Shown: positions 1 to 7,819, counted from the first letter of the stretch. The stretch: 64,000 nucleotides of DNA from Streptomyces asiaticus (GCF_018138715.1 NZ_JAGSHX010000006.1:62001-126000); one strand, 5' to 3'. Translations and numbers: made by a program. Notes: generated from the letters alone by a model not told the origin.

Positions 1-581
1 GACGGATCGGCACTCCGAGCACGTTCCAGGCGTCCTTCTGCATTCCGCCGCTCCCCGCTGACGACATCCGGTACGCACCCGGCCTCGGCGGCGGGGCACT
101 GCTCGACGTGGGCGTCTATCCGTTGCGCGCCGCGGCGCTGCTGCTGGGGCCCGGGCTGCGGGTGGCGGGGGCGACGCTGCGCACGCGTGCCTCGGACGGG
201 CTCGACCTGTCGGGGCAGGCGTTGCTGATCTCGCCTTCTGGGGTACTGGCCCAAGTGACGTTCGGCTTCGAGCACGTGTACGCGTCGTCGTACACGCTGT
301 GGGGAGACCGGGGTCGACTGTCGGTGACGCGCGCGTTCACTCCGCCCGCGGCTCACCAGCCGGTGCTGGTGCTGGAGGAGCAGGACCACGAGGAGCGGTT
401 CACGCTGTCGGCGTCCGACCAACTGCGCGTCTGTCTCGAGGACTTCGTGGCCGCGGTGCGCGGGGGCGAAGTGGGCGACGGGAGCGCGGAGGCCGACAAG
501 CGGAGAGACGCGGTCGCCCTGCTGGAGTGCGTGGACGAAGTGCGCAGACAAGCCGTGCGCGTCATGACCGATGACCGATGA
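1..581 (+). CDS. Gfo/Idh/MocA-family oxidoreductase, C-terminal part (5' end outside window)
   Basis: The frame is open from the left edge and ends at TGA 579-581, so only about the last 190 residues are present. They match the C-terminal substrate-binding domain of Gfo/Idh/MocA dehydrogenases: a glycine-rich G-G-G-A-L-L-D-V-G-V-Y-P stretch (family form D-x-G-x-Y-P) is followed by the beta-sheet region (VTFGFEHVYASSY, LWGDRGRLSV) and a helical tail. The family oxidises or reduces sugars, inositols or NDP-hexoses with NAD(P). The Rossmann domain lies upstream of the window, so substrate and cofactor cannot be judged. It converges with the hemerythrin gene. The GTG near 108 is internal and not the start. 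Confidence 0.8.
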   Translation, partial: RIGTPSTFQASFCIPPLPADDIRYAPGLGGGALLDVGVYPLRAAALLLGPGLRVAGATLRTRASDGLDLSGQALLISPSGVLAQVTFGFEHVYASSYTLWGDRGRLSVTRAFTPPAAHQPVLVLEEQDHEERFTLSASDQLRVCLEDFVAAVRGGEVGDGSAEADKRRDAVALLECVDEVRRQAVRVMTDDR

Positions 582-768
582 CCGCTTATAGGCGCTGGCC
601 GCGGCGAGGAGCGAGCAGCGGAGGGAGTCGGACATCTGGCGGCGCGGGCTACAGCTCGATGTGGAGTCCGGCCACGGCACGCGTGCGGGTACGCGGCGGC
701 ACGGTCGGGGTCGGCCCCTCTCCCTCGGCGCGCCGCGCCGCGCCGCCGTGGCCACGGACCCGCAGCGC

Positions 769-1332
769 CTACTTGCCGCGCCCGGTGACGAAGTCGCGTG
801 CTCGGTCCACCAGCCCCGCTCCGGGGGCGAGCAGCTTGTTACCCGGCGGAGTGTCCGGAGCGCTGGGATGCGGCCGGGTGGGGGCGGTCTTCTTCGCGCG
901 ACGAACCCTCTCCCCCAGTTCGCTCAGTTCATTCTTGTCACACGCTTGCCGAAGCTGGACGAAGAGATTCTGTTCCTCGTCCTGGACGTGACTGGTGACC
1001 TCTGCTTTCAGCTTCGTGACGAGCTCGTCGAAGTCGACGGCGTCCGCCCCGCGCCCCTCCAGTTCCTTCAGCAGCTTTTCGACACGGGAATGGTCGGCGA
1101 TCTCCTTGTCGGCGACCGCGTCTCCTCCGGCCAAGTGACGGCGGACGGCGGGATAGAGATGCTCTTCCTCAGCGACTGAATGTCGCACCAATTCGATGGT
1201 CACCTTGTCCAGCAGCCGCTTGCGCTCGGAACTTCCCGGAGCGGCGGCCTGAAGCTCTTCAAAGAGCGCATCAACCTCACGGTGGTCGGTGGTCAGTTCG
1301 TCGATGACATCCCCGCCATGTCCCACTACCAT
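769..1332 (-). CDS. hemerythrin HHE domain-containing protein
   Basis: A protein of 187 residues with a hemerythrin/HHE cation-binding four-helix bundle. Iron-ligand type histidines and acidic residues are spaced along the helices (TTDHREVD near 15, LVRHSVAEEEHLYP near 50, ADHSRVEKL near 80, SHVQDEEQN near 115). The C-terminal 50 residues are a basic, Pro-rich tail (APTRPHPSAPDTPPG) outside the domain. Such proteins bind di-iron and sense or handle O2, NO or oxidants. ATG at 1332 is preferred over GTG 1335 because a GAAGGG ribosome site lies 5 nt upstream. It is transcribed divergently from the SDR gene at 1504, and both have a SigB-like promoter motif, which suggests a general stress role. 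Confidence 0.88.
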   Translation of the reverse strand: MVVGHGGDVIDELTTDHREVDALFEELQAAAPGSSERKRLLDKVTIELVRHSVAEEEHLYPAVRRHLAGGDAVADKEIADHSRVEKLLKELEGRGADAVDFDELVTKLKAEVTSHVQDEEQNLFVQLRQACDKNELSELGERVRRAKKTAPTRPHPSAPDTPPGNKLLAPGAGLVDRARDFVTGRGK

Positions 1333-1384
1333 CACAGCCCTTCACTGTCCCTGACACCTATGGCGCCTGTCGCGTCACGGCCGG

Positions 1385-1409
1385 GTTCCCTCGATTCCCA
1401 TCCGCTAAC
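1385..1409 (-). promoter_or_regulatory. candidate SigB-type promoter of the hemerythrin gene
   Basis: On the minus strand GTTAGC (1409-1404), a 13-base spacer and GGGAAC (1390-1385) lie about 50 nt before the ATG. This resembles the Streptomyces SigB-family consensus (GNNT, 14-16 bases, GGGTAY), although the fourth base of the -35 is A, not T, and the -10 is GGGAAC. The same arrangement is found for the divergent SDR gene. Confidence 0.45.
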
Positions 1410-1441
1410 AAGCCTGCCGCCAGGGTTTCGGACGTCCGATG

Positions 1442-1466
1442 GTTTGCACGTGTTGCCGAGGGGAAC
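1442..1466 (+). promoter_or_regulatory. candidate SigB-type promoter of the SDR gene
   Basis: GTTTGC (1442-1447), a 13-base spacer and GGGAAC (1461-1466) stand 37 nt before the ATG at 1504. Read as GTTT-N15-GGGAAC, this fits the SigB-family pattern in everything but the last bases of the -10. It mirrors the element at 1385-1409 on the other strand. Confidence 0.5.
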
Positions 1467-1503
1467 TCAGGGCACCCGATCTTCTGGTTTCGGAGGCCAT
1501 CAC

Positions 1504-2388
1504 ATGAGCGGACAGGACCAGCGTCATCCAGGGAAGCGCTACCCTCAGCCCGAATTTCCGCGGCAGGACCAATCCCATCCCGGCGCCACGGACCACATGG
1601 AGCCGCGGCCCGACCACGGAGAAGGCAGCTACCAGGGCCGTGGCCTGCTTGAGAACCGACATTCTCTGATCACCGGCGGTGACTCCGGGATCGGGCGGGC
1701 CGTAGCCCTCGCATTCGCCCGTGAGGGCGCCGACGTCGTTTTCAGCTATCTGCCCGAGGAAGAAAAAGACGCCCAGGAGACGGCACGTCTGATCAAAGAG
1801 GCCGGGCGCCGCGCCGTTCCGGTGTCCTGCGATATCCGTAATGAATCCGAGTGCAGGGACTTGGTGGACCGCGCGGTCGACGCCTTCGGCTCGATCGACA
1901 TCCTCGTCAACAATGCCGCCTTCCAAATGGCACAGTCGGGAGGGCTCGAAGACATCACCACCGAGCAGTTCGACCGCGTGATGCGCACGAATCTGTACGG
2001 GATGTTCTGGCTCTGCAAGATGTCCCTGCCGCATATCCCGGAAGGTGGCAGCATCATCAATACCACCTCGGTGCAGGCGTACAAGCCCAGCCCCCATCTG
2101 CTCGACTACGCCACGACCAAGGGAGCCATCGTGACCTTCACGCAGGGCCTGGCCGGCAATCTGGCGGAACGCGGCATCCGGGTGAACGCCGTGGCCCCCG
2201 GCCCCGTGTGGACGCCGCTGATCCCCGCCACCTTGCCCGACACCTCGCAATTCGGCGAGCAAAGCCCCCTGGGGCGTCCGGCCCAGCCGGCCGAGATGGC
2301 CCCCGCGTACGTTTTCCTGGCCTCGCAGCAGGCCAGCTACGTCACCGCCGAAATCCTCAATGCCACCGGCGGCACGCCCCTGCCTTAG
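1504..2388 (+). CDS. SDR family oxidoreductase (YghA/YhxC-type general stress dehydrogenase)
   Basis: This 294-residue short-chain dehydrogenase has the 45-residue hydrophilic, Pro/His-rich N-terminal extension typical of the YghA/YhxC/YdaD group (PQPEFPRQDQSHPG). The cofactor loop is TGGDSGIGRA, followed by NNAA, the catalytic Ser in NTTSVQAY, the YATTK (YxxxK) motif and the APGPVWTPL loop. It should reduce a carbonyl with NAD(P)H in the cytosol; the substrate is unknown. ATG 1504 is chosen because GGAGG lies 8 nt upstream and the extension starts there; the frame is open further upstream but has no support. The family is often stress induced, in keeping with the SigB-like promoter. A ruined relative lies at 6630-6962. 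Confidence 0.9.
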   Translation: MSGQDQRHPGKRYPQPEFPRQDQSHPGATDHMEPRPDHGEGSYQGRGLLENRHSLITGGDSGIGRAVALAFAREGADVVFSYLPEEEKDAQETARLIKEAGRRAVPVSCDIRNESECRDLVDRAVDAFGSIDILVNNAAFQMAQSGGLEDITTEQFDRVMRTNLYGMFWLCKMSLPHIPEGGSIINTTSVQAYKPSPHLLDYATTKGAIVTFTQGLAGNLAERGIRVNAVAPGPVWTPLIPATLPDTSQFGEQSPLGRPAQPAEMAPAYVFLASQQASYVTAEILNATGGTPLP

Positions 2389-2543
2389 TTCCGGCCCTGC
2401 CCCGCGTCATCGGACACGTAGGAGTGCTCGACAGCGGCACCACGCCGAAAACCCCCGCGCTCCCCAACCCCGTCTCCTAACCCCGGGGGCTGCCTCGCCC
2501 GAGCTGCCGAGCACTTCACAGCCCAGTGCAACACGCTTTAGGG

Positions 2544-4007
2544 CCAATGCCGTTGTTTTAGGCCTTGGGCGTGGGTTCTTGGGTAGTGGTCCCGGGGGGT
2601 GGTTCGGGTGTCTGCGCGTGTGTCTGAGTTATCGGGCCTGGGGCTGTTGACCTGGGTGTATCCGCCGGGGTTGGTGGATCGGGTGGTGGCGGCTTGCGGG
2701 TGCGGGGAGCAACGCAGACGGCTGCTTCCCGCGCGGCTGGTGGTGTACTTCGTGCTGGGGCTGGCGTTGTTCTCTCCGGCTCCGTATCTGGAAGTCATGC
2801 GGCACCTGGTGGAGGGACTGCGGGGCCAGGGGCTGCTGGGCGACTGGCACGTGCCGGCGAAGTCCTCGCTGTTCCGGGCCCGGCAGCGGCTGGGCTGTGA
2901 GCCCCTGCGGGTGCTGTTCGCCACGACCGCCAAGCCGATGGCTACCGAGACGACCCCCGGCGCGTTCTGGCGGGGCTTGCGGCTGCTGGCGGTGGACGGG
3001 ACCTGCTGGGACGTCGCGGACAGCGAAGCCAACGAGGCCGCCTTCGGGCGTCCGGGCAACGGCCGCGGGCCGGGCAAGAGCGCGTTCCCGCAGGTGCGGA
3101 TGGCTGCTTTGGTGGAGGTGGGCAGCCATGCGGTGCTGGACGCGGAACTCGCCGGCTGCCGCACCGGGGAAGTCACCCTGGTCGGCCGCCTGCCACGGTC
3201 GCTCGGCCCGGGCCAGCTCGTCCTGGCCGACCGTGAGTTCCTCGGTGTCCCGTTGTGGCAGGCCTTCACCGCCACCGGCGCCGATCTGCTGTGGCGAGTG
3301 CCCGCCAACCGCGTCCTGCCGGTCATCAAACAGTTCCGGGACGGGTCATGGCTGTCACAGATCCGGGCAAGCTGCGGCCCTGCCCGGTATGAGCCGGTCA
3401 CCGTCCGGGTTCTGGCCTACCAGCTCAAGGGCCAGGGCGGTGAGGGTGCCGCTGACGGCTACCGGCTGGTCACCACCCTGCTGGATGCCCGACGCCATCC
3501 GGCCCGGCAGCTGGCCGCGCTCTACCGCGAACGCTGGGAGGTCGAGTCCGTCTTCGCCGAGATCAAGACCCATCAGCGCGGCGCCCGTGTCGTACTGAGC
3601 AGCAAGACCCCTGATGGTGTCCGTCAGCAGATCTGGGCACACCTGCTGGTCCACCACGCCCTGCGCGAGCTCATGCTGAGAACGGCCGCCACCCGTGGTC
3701 TGGACCCCGATCGGGTCTCCTTCACCGAGACCCTGCGCTCTGCCCGGCGCAGCGTGACCGTTACACCGGGCAGCTTTTCCCCCTGATCTGCTCGTCAGGG
3801 CCTTGGTGATGCTCGAGCAGGACCTTTTGGAACGACTCCTGCCCGCCAGACGCCTGCGCAGCCAGCCCCGAGCCGTGAAACGCAAGATGTCCAGTTACCA
3901 GCTCAAACGGGCTGAACACCGTCTCGGGCCGCAACCGACCCGCACCGGCACGCAAGCCATCCTCATCACAAGACCCCAACCCGCAGGCCCGTAATGCAAC
4001 GGCATTG
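2544..4007 (+). mobile_element. IS4-family insertion sequence with 9-bp target duplication
   Basis: The ends are perfect 12-bp inverted repeats: CCAATGCCGTTG at 2544-2555 and its complement CAACGGCATTGG at 3996-4007. The element is flanked by identical 9-bp direct repeats GCTTTAGGG (2535-2543 and 4008-4016), the kind of target duplication IS4-type elements make. Its length is 1464 bp. It carries one transposase gene with a broken frame near the 3' end. The intact duplications imply a fairly recent insertion. Confidence 0.88.
2599..3994 (+). pseudogene. IS4-family DDE transposase, frameshifted near its C-terminus
   Basis: GTG 2599 opens a 395-residue frame with the IS4-type DDE core: D in LAVDGTCWD (about 135), D in VLADREF (about 210) and the YREK-like Y-x-E-R-W-E-V-E-S-V-F signature with the third acidic residue (about 310). 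The frame stops at 3786. The expected C-terminal tail (LLVRALVMLEQDLLERLLPARRL and on to about 3994) continues in the +1 frame. The switch falls around 3765-3785, next to a T4C5 run. It could be a mutation, a sequencing slip or, less likely, programmed frameshifting. The DDE core is intact, but the last 70 or so residues are separated. Confidence 0.8.
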
Positions 4008-4072
4008 GCTTTAGGGCGTGCATCGAAAGTATTTCCGGAGCGGTTGTCGTGCCGCTCCGCTACGGTGCGGCC

Positions 4073-4771
4073 ATGGCGAACTTCGTGCTGGTTGCAGGTG
4101 CGCGGCTCGGATCGTGGGCGTGGGACGAGGTGGTGCCGTATCTGGGCGAGGCCGGTCATCGCGTCCACCCGCTGACACTGTCCGGTCTCGCCGAGAAGCA
4201 AGACGTGCCGGCCGGGCAGCGGACCCACGTTCAGGACATCGTTGACGAGGTCGAGCGCCAGGATCTGCGCGACGTCGCCCTGGTAGGGCACAGCTACTCG
4301 GGCATCCCAGTCGGTCAGGCCGCCGGGCTGATCGGCGACCGGCTGGCCTGCGTGGTCTTCGTCGACGCCAGTGTTCCGGCCGATGGCGAACCGTTCGTCT
4401 CCGCCTGGCCGGACGGTGGGGCGATGGTGCGGGCAGCCATCGCCGAGAACGGAGGATTCTGGCCGGTCGCGCCCGCGGCCCACTACAAAGGCCACGGTCT
4501 CACCGATGAGCAGATCGCACGGATCGTGGGCGGCTCGACGCCGCACCCGGGCGCCACGCTGACCGAACCCGCCGCGCTGGAACGGCCGCTCGACGATCTC
4601 CCGGCGACGTACATCAAGTGCACGCTCGGTGACCCGGAGCCGAGCGACGACGTGGCGAGGCTGCTGACCAACGAGCACTGGCGGCTGATCGAGATGGACA
4701 CCGGTCACTGGCCGATGCTTTCCCAACCACGCGAACTGGCGCAGATCCTTCTCGGCATAGCTGCGAAGTGA
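4073..4771 (+). CDS. alpha/beta hydrolase (esterase-like)
   Basis: A 232-residue alpha/beta-hydrolase fold protein. The start of the fold reads FVLVAGARLGSWAWDEV (oxyanion-hole strand-loop). The nucleophile elbow is G-H-S-Y-S-G near residue 79, and the catalytic His is in DTGHWPM near 215; an acidic residue sits after strand 6 (KCTLGDPEPSDD). No signal peptide is seen, so it is probably cytosolic. It resembles the MenH/HNL-like esterase group of Streptomyces genomes; the substrate cannot be read from the sequence. ATG 4073 matches the family's start, although the frame is open further upstream. It lies directly beside the IS element, whose insertion may have removed its original upstream region. 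Confidence 0.82.
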   Translation: MANFVLVAGARLGSWAWDEVVPYLGEAGHRVHPLTLSGLAEKQDVPAGQRTHVQDIVDEVERQDLRDVALVGHSYSGIPVGQAAGLIGDRLACVVFVDASVPADGEPFVSAWPDGGAMVRAAIAENGGFWPVAPAAHYKGHGLTDEQIARIVGGSTPHPGATLTEPAALERPLDDLPATYIKCTLGDPEPSDDVARLLTNEHWRLIEMDTGHWPMLSQPRELAQILLGIAAK

Positions 4772-4822
4772 CTGCAGTTCCATGCTTACGGACTCCTTGC
4801 CGGCGTGCATCACGCGCGCTGG

Positions 4823-4935
4823 TCACAGCCACTCGTTGATGGCTGCGAGGAGGACGGTCGCCTCGTAGTGGACCGCGAGCTTGTCATACCGCGTGGCCAC
4901 GGCCCGGTGCCTTTGAGGCGATTGATGCTTCAGGG
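4823..4935 (-). pseudogene. C-terminal scrap of an IS5-family transposase
   Basis: On the minus strand the translation gives NRLK, then after a one-base shift QRHRAVATRYDKLAVHYEAT and a further LLAAINEWL before a stop at 4825-4823. NRLKQxRAVATRYDK is the standard C-terminal signature of IS5-group transposases common in Streptomyces. Nothing else of the element is left and no inverted repeats are visible, so this is an old remnant. Confidence 0.7.
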
Positions 4936-5272
4936 GCTTCCAGTCCCTGAACGGGGTCAGTGTCTGCTACCAGGACGCCTGGGCGAGCGCGTGGCCCGGC
5001 GCCGCGGGCCCCACCTTCAGCCGGCCCTGCCAACCCCTTGGTACGGCAAGGAGACATGCCCGAAGCGACGGACCGCCGGATCGACCATGTCATGGTCCGC
5101 TGTGGTCCGCACGAGCCCACCCTTCGGGTCACCGCCTGCGAGCGAGCGCGCCGGGCAGGCGCCCGGTGTGCTTCGGGCTGGAGGCACACCCACGGGAGCA
5201 GTTCGGCTGCTCGGGGTGCGTCCTCTCGGCAGGCCCCGTCGGAGACCACGGCCCAGCTTCGGCTTCCGGGCC

Positions 5273-5302
5273 CTGTGGGCCCGGCCGGTGCCGGGCCCAC
5301 AG
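5273..5302 (-). terminator. hairpin terminator of the DUF5133 gene
   Basis: A perfect 13-bp stem (CTGTGGGCCCGGC / GCCGGGCCCACAG) with a 4-base loop CGGT lies 9 bases beyond the stop codon of the minus-strand gene ending at 5312. There is no U-tract, as usual in actinobacteria. Confidence 0.7.
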
Positions 5303-5311
5303 TGGGGTTTC

Positions 5312-5545
5312 TCAGGAGTCGGGGATGAGGAGGGAGTCGTCTTCGGTGCGGGCGCCGGGGAGTTGGTAGCGGGCGGCGATCAGAGCGGCGTCGACATCGC
5401 GGGTACCGGTGGCGATGCACAGCGTGTAGGAGACATCATCGAGCCGCTGCTGAGCCTCCGGGCCGCCGTTCTCGGCGTGCAGGCCATGGAGGGTCTCGTA
5501 CTGCTGGACGAGGTCGGCGAGAACCGCGGGGTGGGCCATGAGCAT
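5312..5545 (-). CDS. DUF5133 domain-containing small protein
   Basis: A 77-residue acidic, helical protein (MLMAHPAVLADLVQQYETLH, then GGPEAQQRLDDVSYTLCIATGTRDV) that matches what I know of the Streptomyces DUF5133 family in length and motifs. Its function is unknown. The ATG at 5545 has AGGAG 8 nt upstream; the frame extends further only through a GCGGTA-type hexanucleotide repeat, which is unlikely to be coding. It follows the sigma-factor gene on the same strand, but a strong hairpin (5606-5633) separates them. Confidence 0.75.
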   Translation of the reverse strand: MLMAHPAVLADLVQQYETLHGLHAENGGPEAQQRLDDVSYTLCIATGTRDVDAALIAARYQLPGARTEDDSLLIPDS

Positions 5546-5567
5546 GAAAGGCTCCTCTTCGCTCTTC

Positions 5568-5592
5568 GTAGCGGTAGCGGTAGCGGTAGCGA
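5568..5592. repeat. GTAGCG hexanucleotide tandem repeat
   Basis: Four consecutive copies of GTAGCG lie in the leader between the sigma-factor terminator and the DUF5133 ribosome site (about 25 nt before its start codon). They could vary leader length, but no effect can be shown from sequence. Confidence 0.6.
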
Positions 5593-5605
5593 TGCGCGCT
5601 GCGCT

Positions 5606-5633
5606 GCCCGGCGCCCGGTGCCGGGCGCCGGGC
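5606..5633 (-). terminator. hairpin terminator of the sigma-factor gene
   Basis: A perfect 13-bp stem (GCCCGGCGCCCGG / CCGGGCGCCGGGC) with loop TG begins 2 bases past the sigma-factor stop codon at 5637-5635. Confidence 0.7.
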
Positions 5634-5634
5634 A

Positions 5635-6465
5635 TCAGGCGGCAGCCGGGATCGGCTGGGGCCGCGGCTCGGTCTCGACCTGTTCGCGGATGTCGTGGCA
5701 GCTGCGGGAGATGAGACGGGAGACATGCATCTGGGAGATGCCCAGCTCATCGGCAATGCGGGCTTGGGTCATATCGCGGAAGAACCGCAGGTACAGGATG
5801 TGCTGCTCCCGCTCCGGAAGCCGGTGCAGGCAGGGCTTGACCGCTTCGCGGTCGAGGACCGTCTCGTAGCGGGCCTCGGGCCGGCCGAGGGTGTCGGCCA
5901 GGGAGTAGCCGTCATCCGCACCCGTCAGCTCGGCGTCCAGGGAGAGGGAACGGTAACTGCCGAGGGCTTCCATGCCGGTGAGCACGTCCTCCTCGTTCAT
6001 ACCGGCGGCTTCGGCGACCTGCGCCACGGTCGGGGAGCGGTCGGCGCCTTCGGTGGTGGCCATCTCCTGGACGGTGGCGCGGACCTTGTTGCGCAGCTCC
6101 TGCACCCGCCGGGGAACGTGCAGGTCCCAACTGTAGTCGCGGAAGTACCGCTTGAGCTCCCCGACGATCGTGGGGATCGCATACCGCTCGAACGCGCCGC
6201 CGCGCTGCGCGTCGTAGCGGTCGACGGCCTTGACCAGGCCCATCGCCGCGACCTGTTCCAGGTCCTCCAGGTTCTCTCCGCGGTTGCGGTAGCGGCGGGC
6301 GAGGCGGTGAGCCATCGGCAGCCAGGCCGCCACCAGCTCCTCCACCAGCACCTCCCGCTCGGGCCCATCGGAGGCCGCGGCCAGTCGCTCGAAGTCGGCC
6401 TGGGTGTCGGGGGCGTCGTCGTGAGAGTGGCGGGCACGTGCGGGTGCGGTGATCATCGGTGTCAT
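5635..6465 (-). CDS. RNA polymerase sigma factor, SigB/SigF/SigG family
   Basis: A 276-residue group 3 sigma factor. Region 2 is clear (LPMAHRLARRYRNRGENLEDLEQVAAMGLVKAVDRYD and YAIPTIVGELKRYFRDY, residues about 55-125). Region 3 follows (WDLHVPRRVQELRNKV, PTVAQVAEAAGM), and region 4 ends with the helix-turn-helix TQARIADELGISQMHVSRLISR (about 235-257). Such factors direct stress, osmotic or sporulation genes in Streptomyces and are normally held by an anti-sigma factor; none is encoded next to it, so the partner is elsewhere. ATG 6465 has AGGAAG 6 nt upstream; an in-frame extension to 6516 is less likely. A SigB-like motif at 6596-6619 may mean autoregulation. SigB-like promoters at 1385-1466 make nearby stress genes possible targets. 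Confidence 0.93.
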   Translation of the reverse strand: MTPMITAPARARHSHDDAPDTQADFERLAAASDGPEREVLVEELVAAWLPMAHRLARRYRNRGENLEDLEQVAAMGLVKAVDRYDAQRGGAFERYAIPTIVGELKRYFRDYSWDLHVPRRVQELRNKVRATVQEMATTEGADRSPTVAQVAEAAGMNEEDVLTGMEALGSYRSLSLDAELTGADDGYSLADTLGRPEARYETVLDREAVKPCLHRLPEREQHILYLRFFRDMTQARIADELGISQMHVSRLISRSCHDIREQVETEPRPQPIPAAA

Positions 6466-6595
6466 CTCTGCTTCCTGCTCGTTGCTGTCCAGCAGCACGG
6501 AAGCCCAGCGCGGCACATCTGGGGCTCACAGCGCGTTACGCGCGGCTCCCGCGGGGTGTGCCTGCTTTCCGAAGCACCTCGGTTGCCGACTCTCC

Positions 6596-6619
6596 TAGCC
6601 CCGCATACTGATGTCAAAC
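6596..6619 (-). promoter_or_regulatory. candidate SigB-type promoter of the sigma-factor gene
   Basis: Minus-strand GTTTGA (6619-6614), a 12-base spacer and GGGCTA (6601-6596) give GTTT-N14-GGGCTA, within the SigB-family pattern apart from C for T in the -10. It lies 130 nt upstream of the start codon and would allow autoregulation. Part of the SDR remnant begins just beyond it on the other strand. Confidence 0.35.
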
Positions 6620-6629
6620 CGTTGTGTTC

Positions 6630-6962
6630 CAGTGCTTGGCCGTGCCGTCGCCCTGCTCTACGCACGCGAGGGCGCCGACGTAGCCATCGTCTACCTCCCC
6701 TACGAACGGTGCGGAGGTTCGGCCGGGGTGTCCGCGCCAACGTCGTCGCACCGGGGCCCACTTGGACCGTCCTCAACAACTCCGACGATCACATGCCGCG
6801 CGAAGGGCTCGCCGATCTCGGCAGCGAGGCGCCCTGGGCCGCCCCGCCCAGCCGGAGGAAATCGCGCCGGCGTACGTGTGACTGGTTCTCCACCGCCAGC
6901 CAGCCGGCCAGTCCCAGCATCGCCGCCCGGGTCAGCGCGTCCAGCAGCCTTCGGATCCGCCG
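6630..6962 (+). pseudogene. remnant of a YghA-type SDR oxidoreductase gene
   Basis: Three blocks match the SDR encoded at 1504-2388 in order: LGRAVALLYAREGADVAIVYLP (cofactor-binding helix and strand), RGVRANVVAPGPTWT (the loop after the active site), and, after a frame change near 6830, LGRPAQPEEIAPAYV then, after another change, FSTASQPASPSIA. The catalytic Ser/Tyr/Lys segment is missing: about 125 codons are deleted between the first two blocks. With one large deletion and at least two frameshifts this cannot give a working enzyme. It appears to be a decayed paralogue of the gene at 1504. Confidence 0.82.
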
Positions 6963-7052
6963 AGTGAGCCCCATGAACAGAACAACCGCGCCCTCTGCCG
7001 GCGCCAGCTGAGCTCCTGTTGTCTTCTGTCCCTGATCAGCGCCCTTTGGGCA

Positions 7053-7421
7053 TCAGGCTGACTGCCACTCTCGCATTCCGGTTGCCCGGCCTTCACCATC
7101 CCACTGGATCTCCAGGACACCCGTGACAGCATCACGGTTGATCGGGCCGAACACATGCGGAAACAGGATGTCCGCGCCGACCCCGGGCGGTGGTACGGGG
7201 GCCGCCTCTTCCCATTCCACCCGAGAGGCAAGACGCTCCTCGTCGAGCAGTAGCACCAGCAGCGGCCTGGGCGCATCGCGGTAGAAGGCGTTCACGACGC
7301 TCAGGGTGGTCGCCTCGTCGGGGGAGCAGTGGACAAAACCGTCCTCCGCAAGCGAAGCAGGTCCGTATGGCTGCTCGGGATGGGCATTCCAGTCAGCGGC
7401 GGTCACAACGTGACGGATCAT
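7053..7421 (-). CDS. DUF952 family protein
   Basis: A 122-residue protein matching the DUF952 family: N-terminal IRHVVTAADWN, the conserved DGFVHCSPDEA block near 30 (family form GFIHxS), a LLLDEERL strand and FPHVFGPINRDAV near the C-terminus. The family adopts an ADP-ribosyltransferase-like fold, but its reaction is not established. ATG 7421 begins the conserved domain; the upstream open frame is not conserved in character. No ribosome site is seen, and a TATAAC hexamer ends 6 nt before the ATG, so the transcript may be leaderless. Confidence 0.83.
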   Translation of the reverse strand: MIRHVVTAADWNAHPEQPYGPASLAEDGFVHCSPDEATTLSVVNAFYRDAPRPLLVLLLDEERLASRVEWEEAAPVPPPGVGADILFPHVFGPINRDAVTGVLEIQWDGEGRATGMREWQSA

Positions 7422-7819
7422 GGCCCGGTTATACCGCAGTGGGCACGACGAGGCTGCTGCCCGCTCGGCCCTTGCAGCCGTCGGCGGTGACCGACGGGCC
7501 ACGACGGGCCAGGCCACCAACCGCTCAGGACCGCCGGCAAGCGCCAAGATCACCCGACGGCGGGCCCACCGTGCAGCCGTCTCACCCCCGCCACCCGTCC
7601 ACTACGCCCCTTGTGGAGATCCCACAGTCCAGCCTCCCGGCCAAGCGGGAGAAAAATGAGACACCTTGGCCGCTTTCCTCGGACACTCGTCCGCCGTCGC
7701 GCACATCGTGCAACTATGGCCGGGCGATATCCGGCTGATCGACGGGGAAGATCCTCGCTCCCCTCGGCGTTGCTGCCTCGCATAAGGATTCGATGCGCGT
7801 GACAGGAGTGGAACACCGT
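7422..7819. other. divergent intergenic region, DUF952 gene / 6-phosphogluconate dehydrogenase gene
   Basis: About 400 bases between divergently transcribed genes. Besides TATAAC (complement of 7428-7433) next to the DUF952 start, I see no convincing -35/-10 pair, operator, RNA gene or coding frame. Promoters for both genes are expected here. Confidence 0.5.
7428..7433 (-). promoter_or_regulatory. candidate -10 element for a leaderless DUF952 transcript
   Basis: Minus-strand TATAAC is followed by 6 bases and then the ATG at 7421, which puts the expected transcription start at or next to the start codon. No good -35 hexamer is evident. Confidence 0.35.

Larger units (their letters stand above)
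4772..5311. other. 540-bp stretch without a confident intact gene
   Basis: It contains an IS5-type transposase scrap (4823-4935) and a terminator hairpin (5273-5302). Between them, frames on both strands are open but show no recognisable domain. A short + frame from ATG 5056 (MPEATDRRIDHVMVRCGPHEP) looks more protein-like than its surroundings but loses character after about 40 codons; it may be a gene remnant. Confidence 0.5.

Noticed and set aside
652..768. Minus-strand frame ending RAVAGLHIEL-stop, which looks like the end of a glycosidase-type gene
   Set aside because: Only about 20 plausible residues, with no further similarity before the hemerythrin stop at 769; too short to call a remnant.
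1180..1503. Upstream in-frame extension of the SDR gene
   Set aside because: It overlaps the divergent hemerythrin gene and both promoters; ATG 1504 has GGAGG and starts the family's N-terminal extension.
4805..5869. 354-codon plus-strand frame across the 5-kb region
   Set aside because: It runs through an IS5 scrap, two terminator hairpins and the antisense of the DUF5133 and sigma-factor genes; composition is not protein-like.
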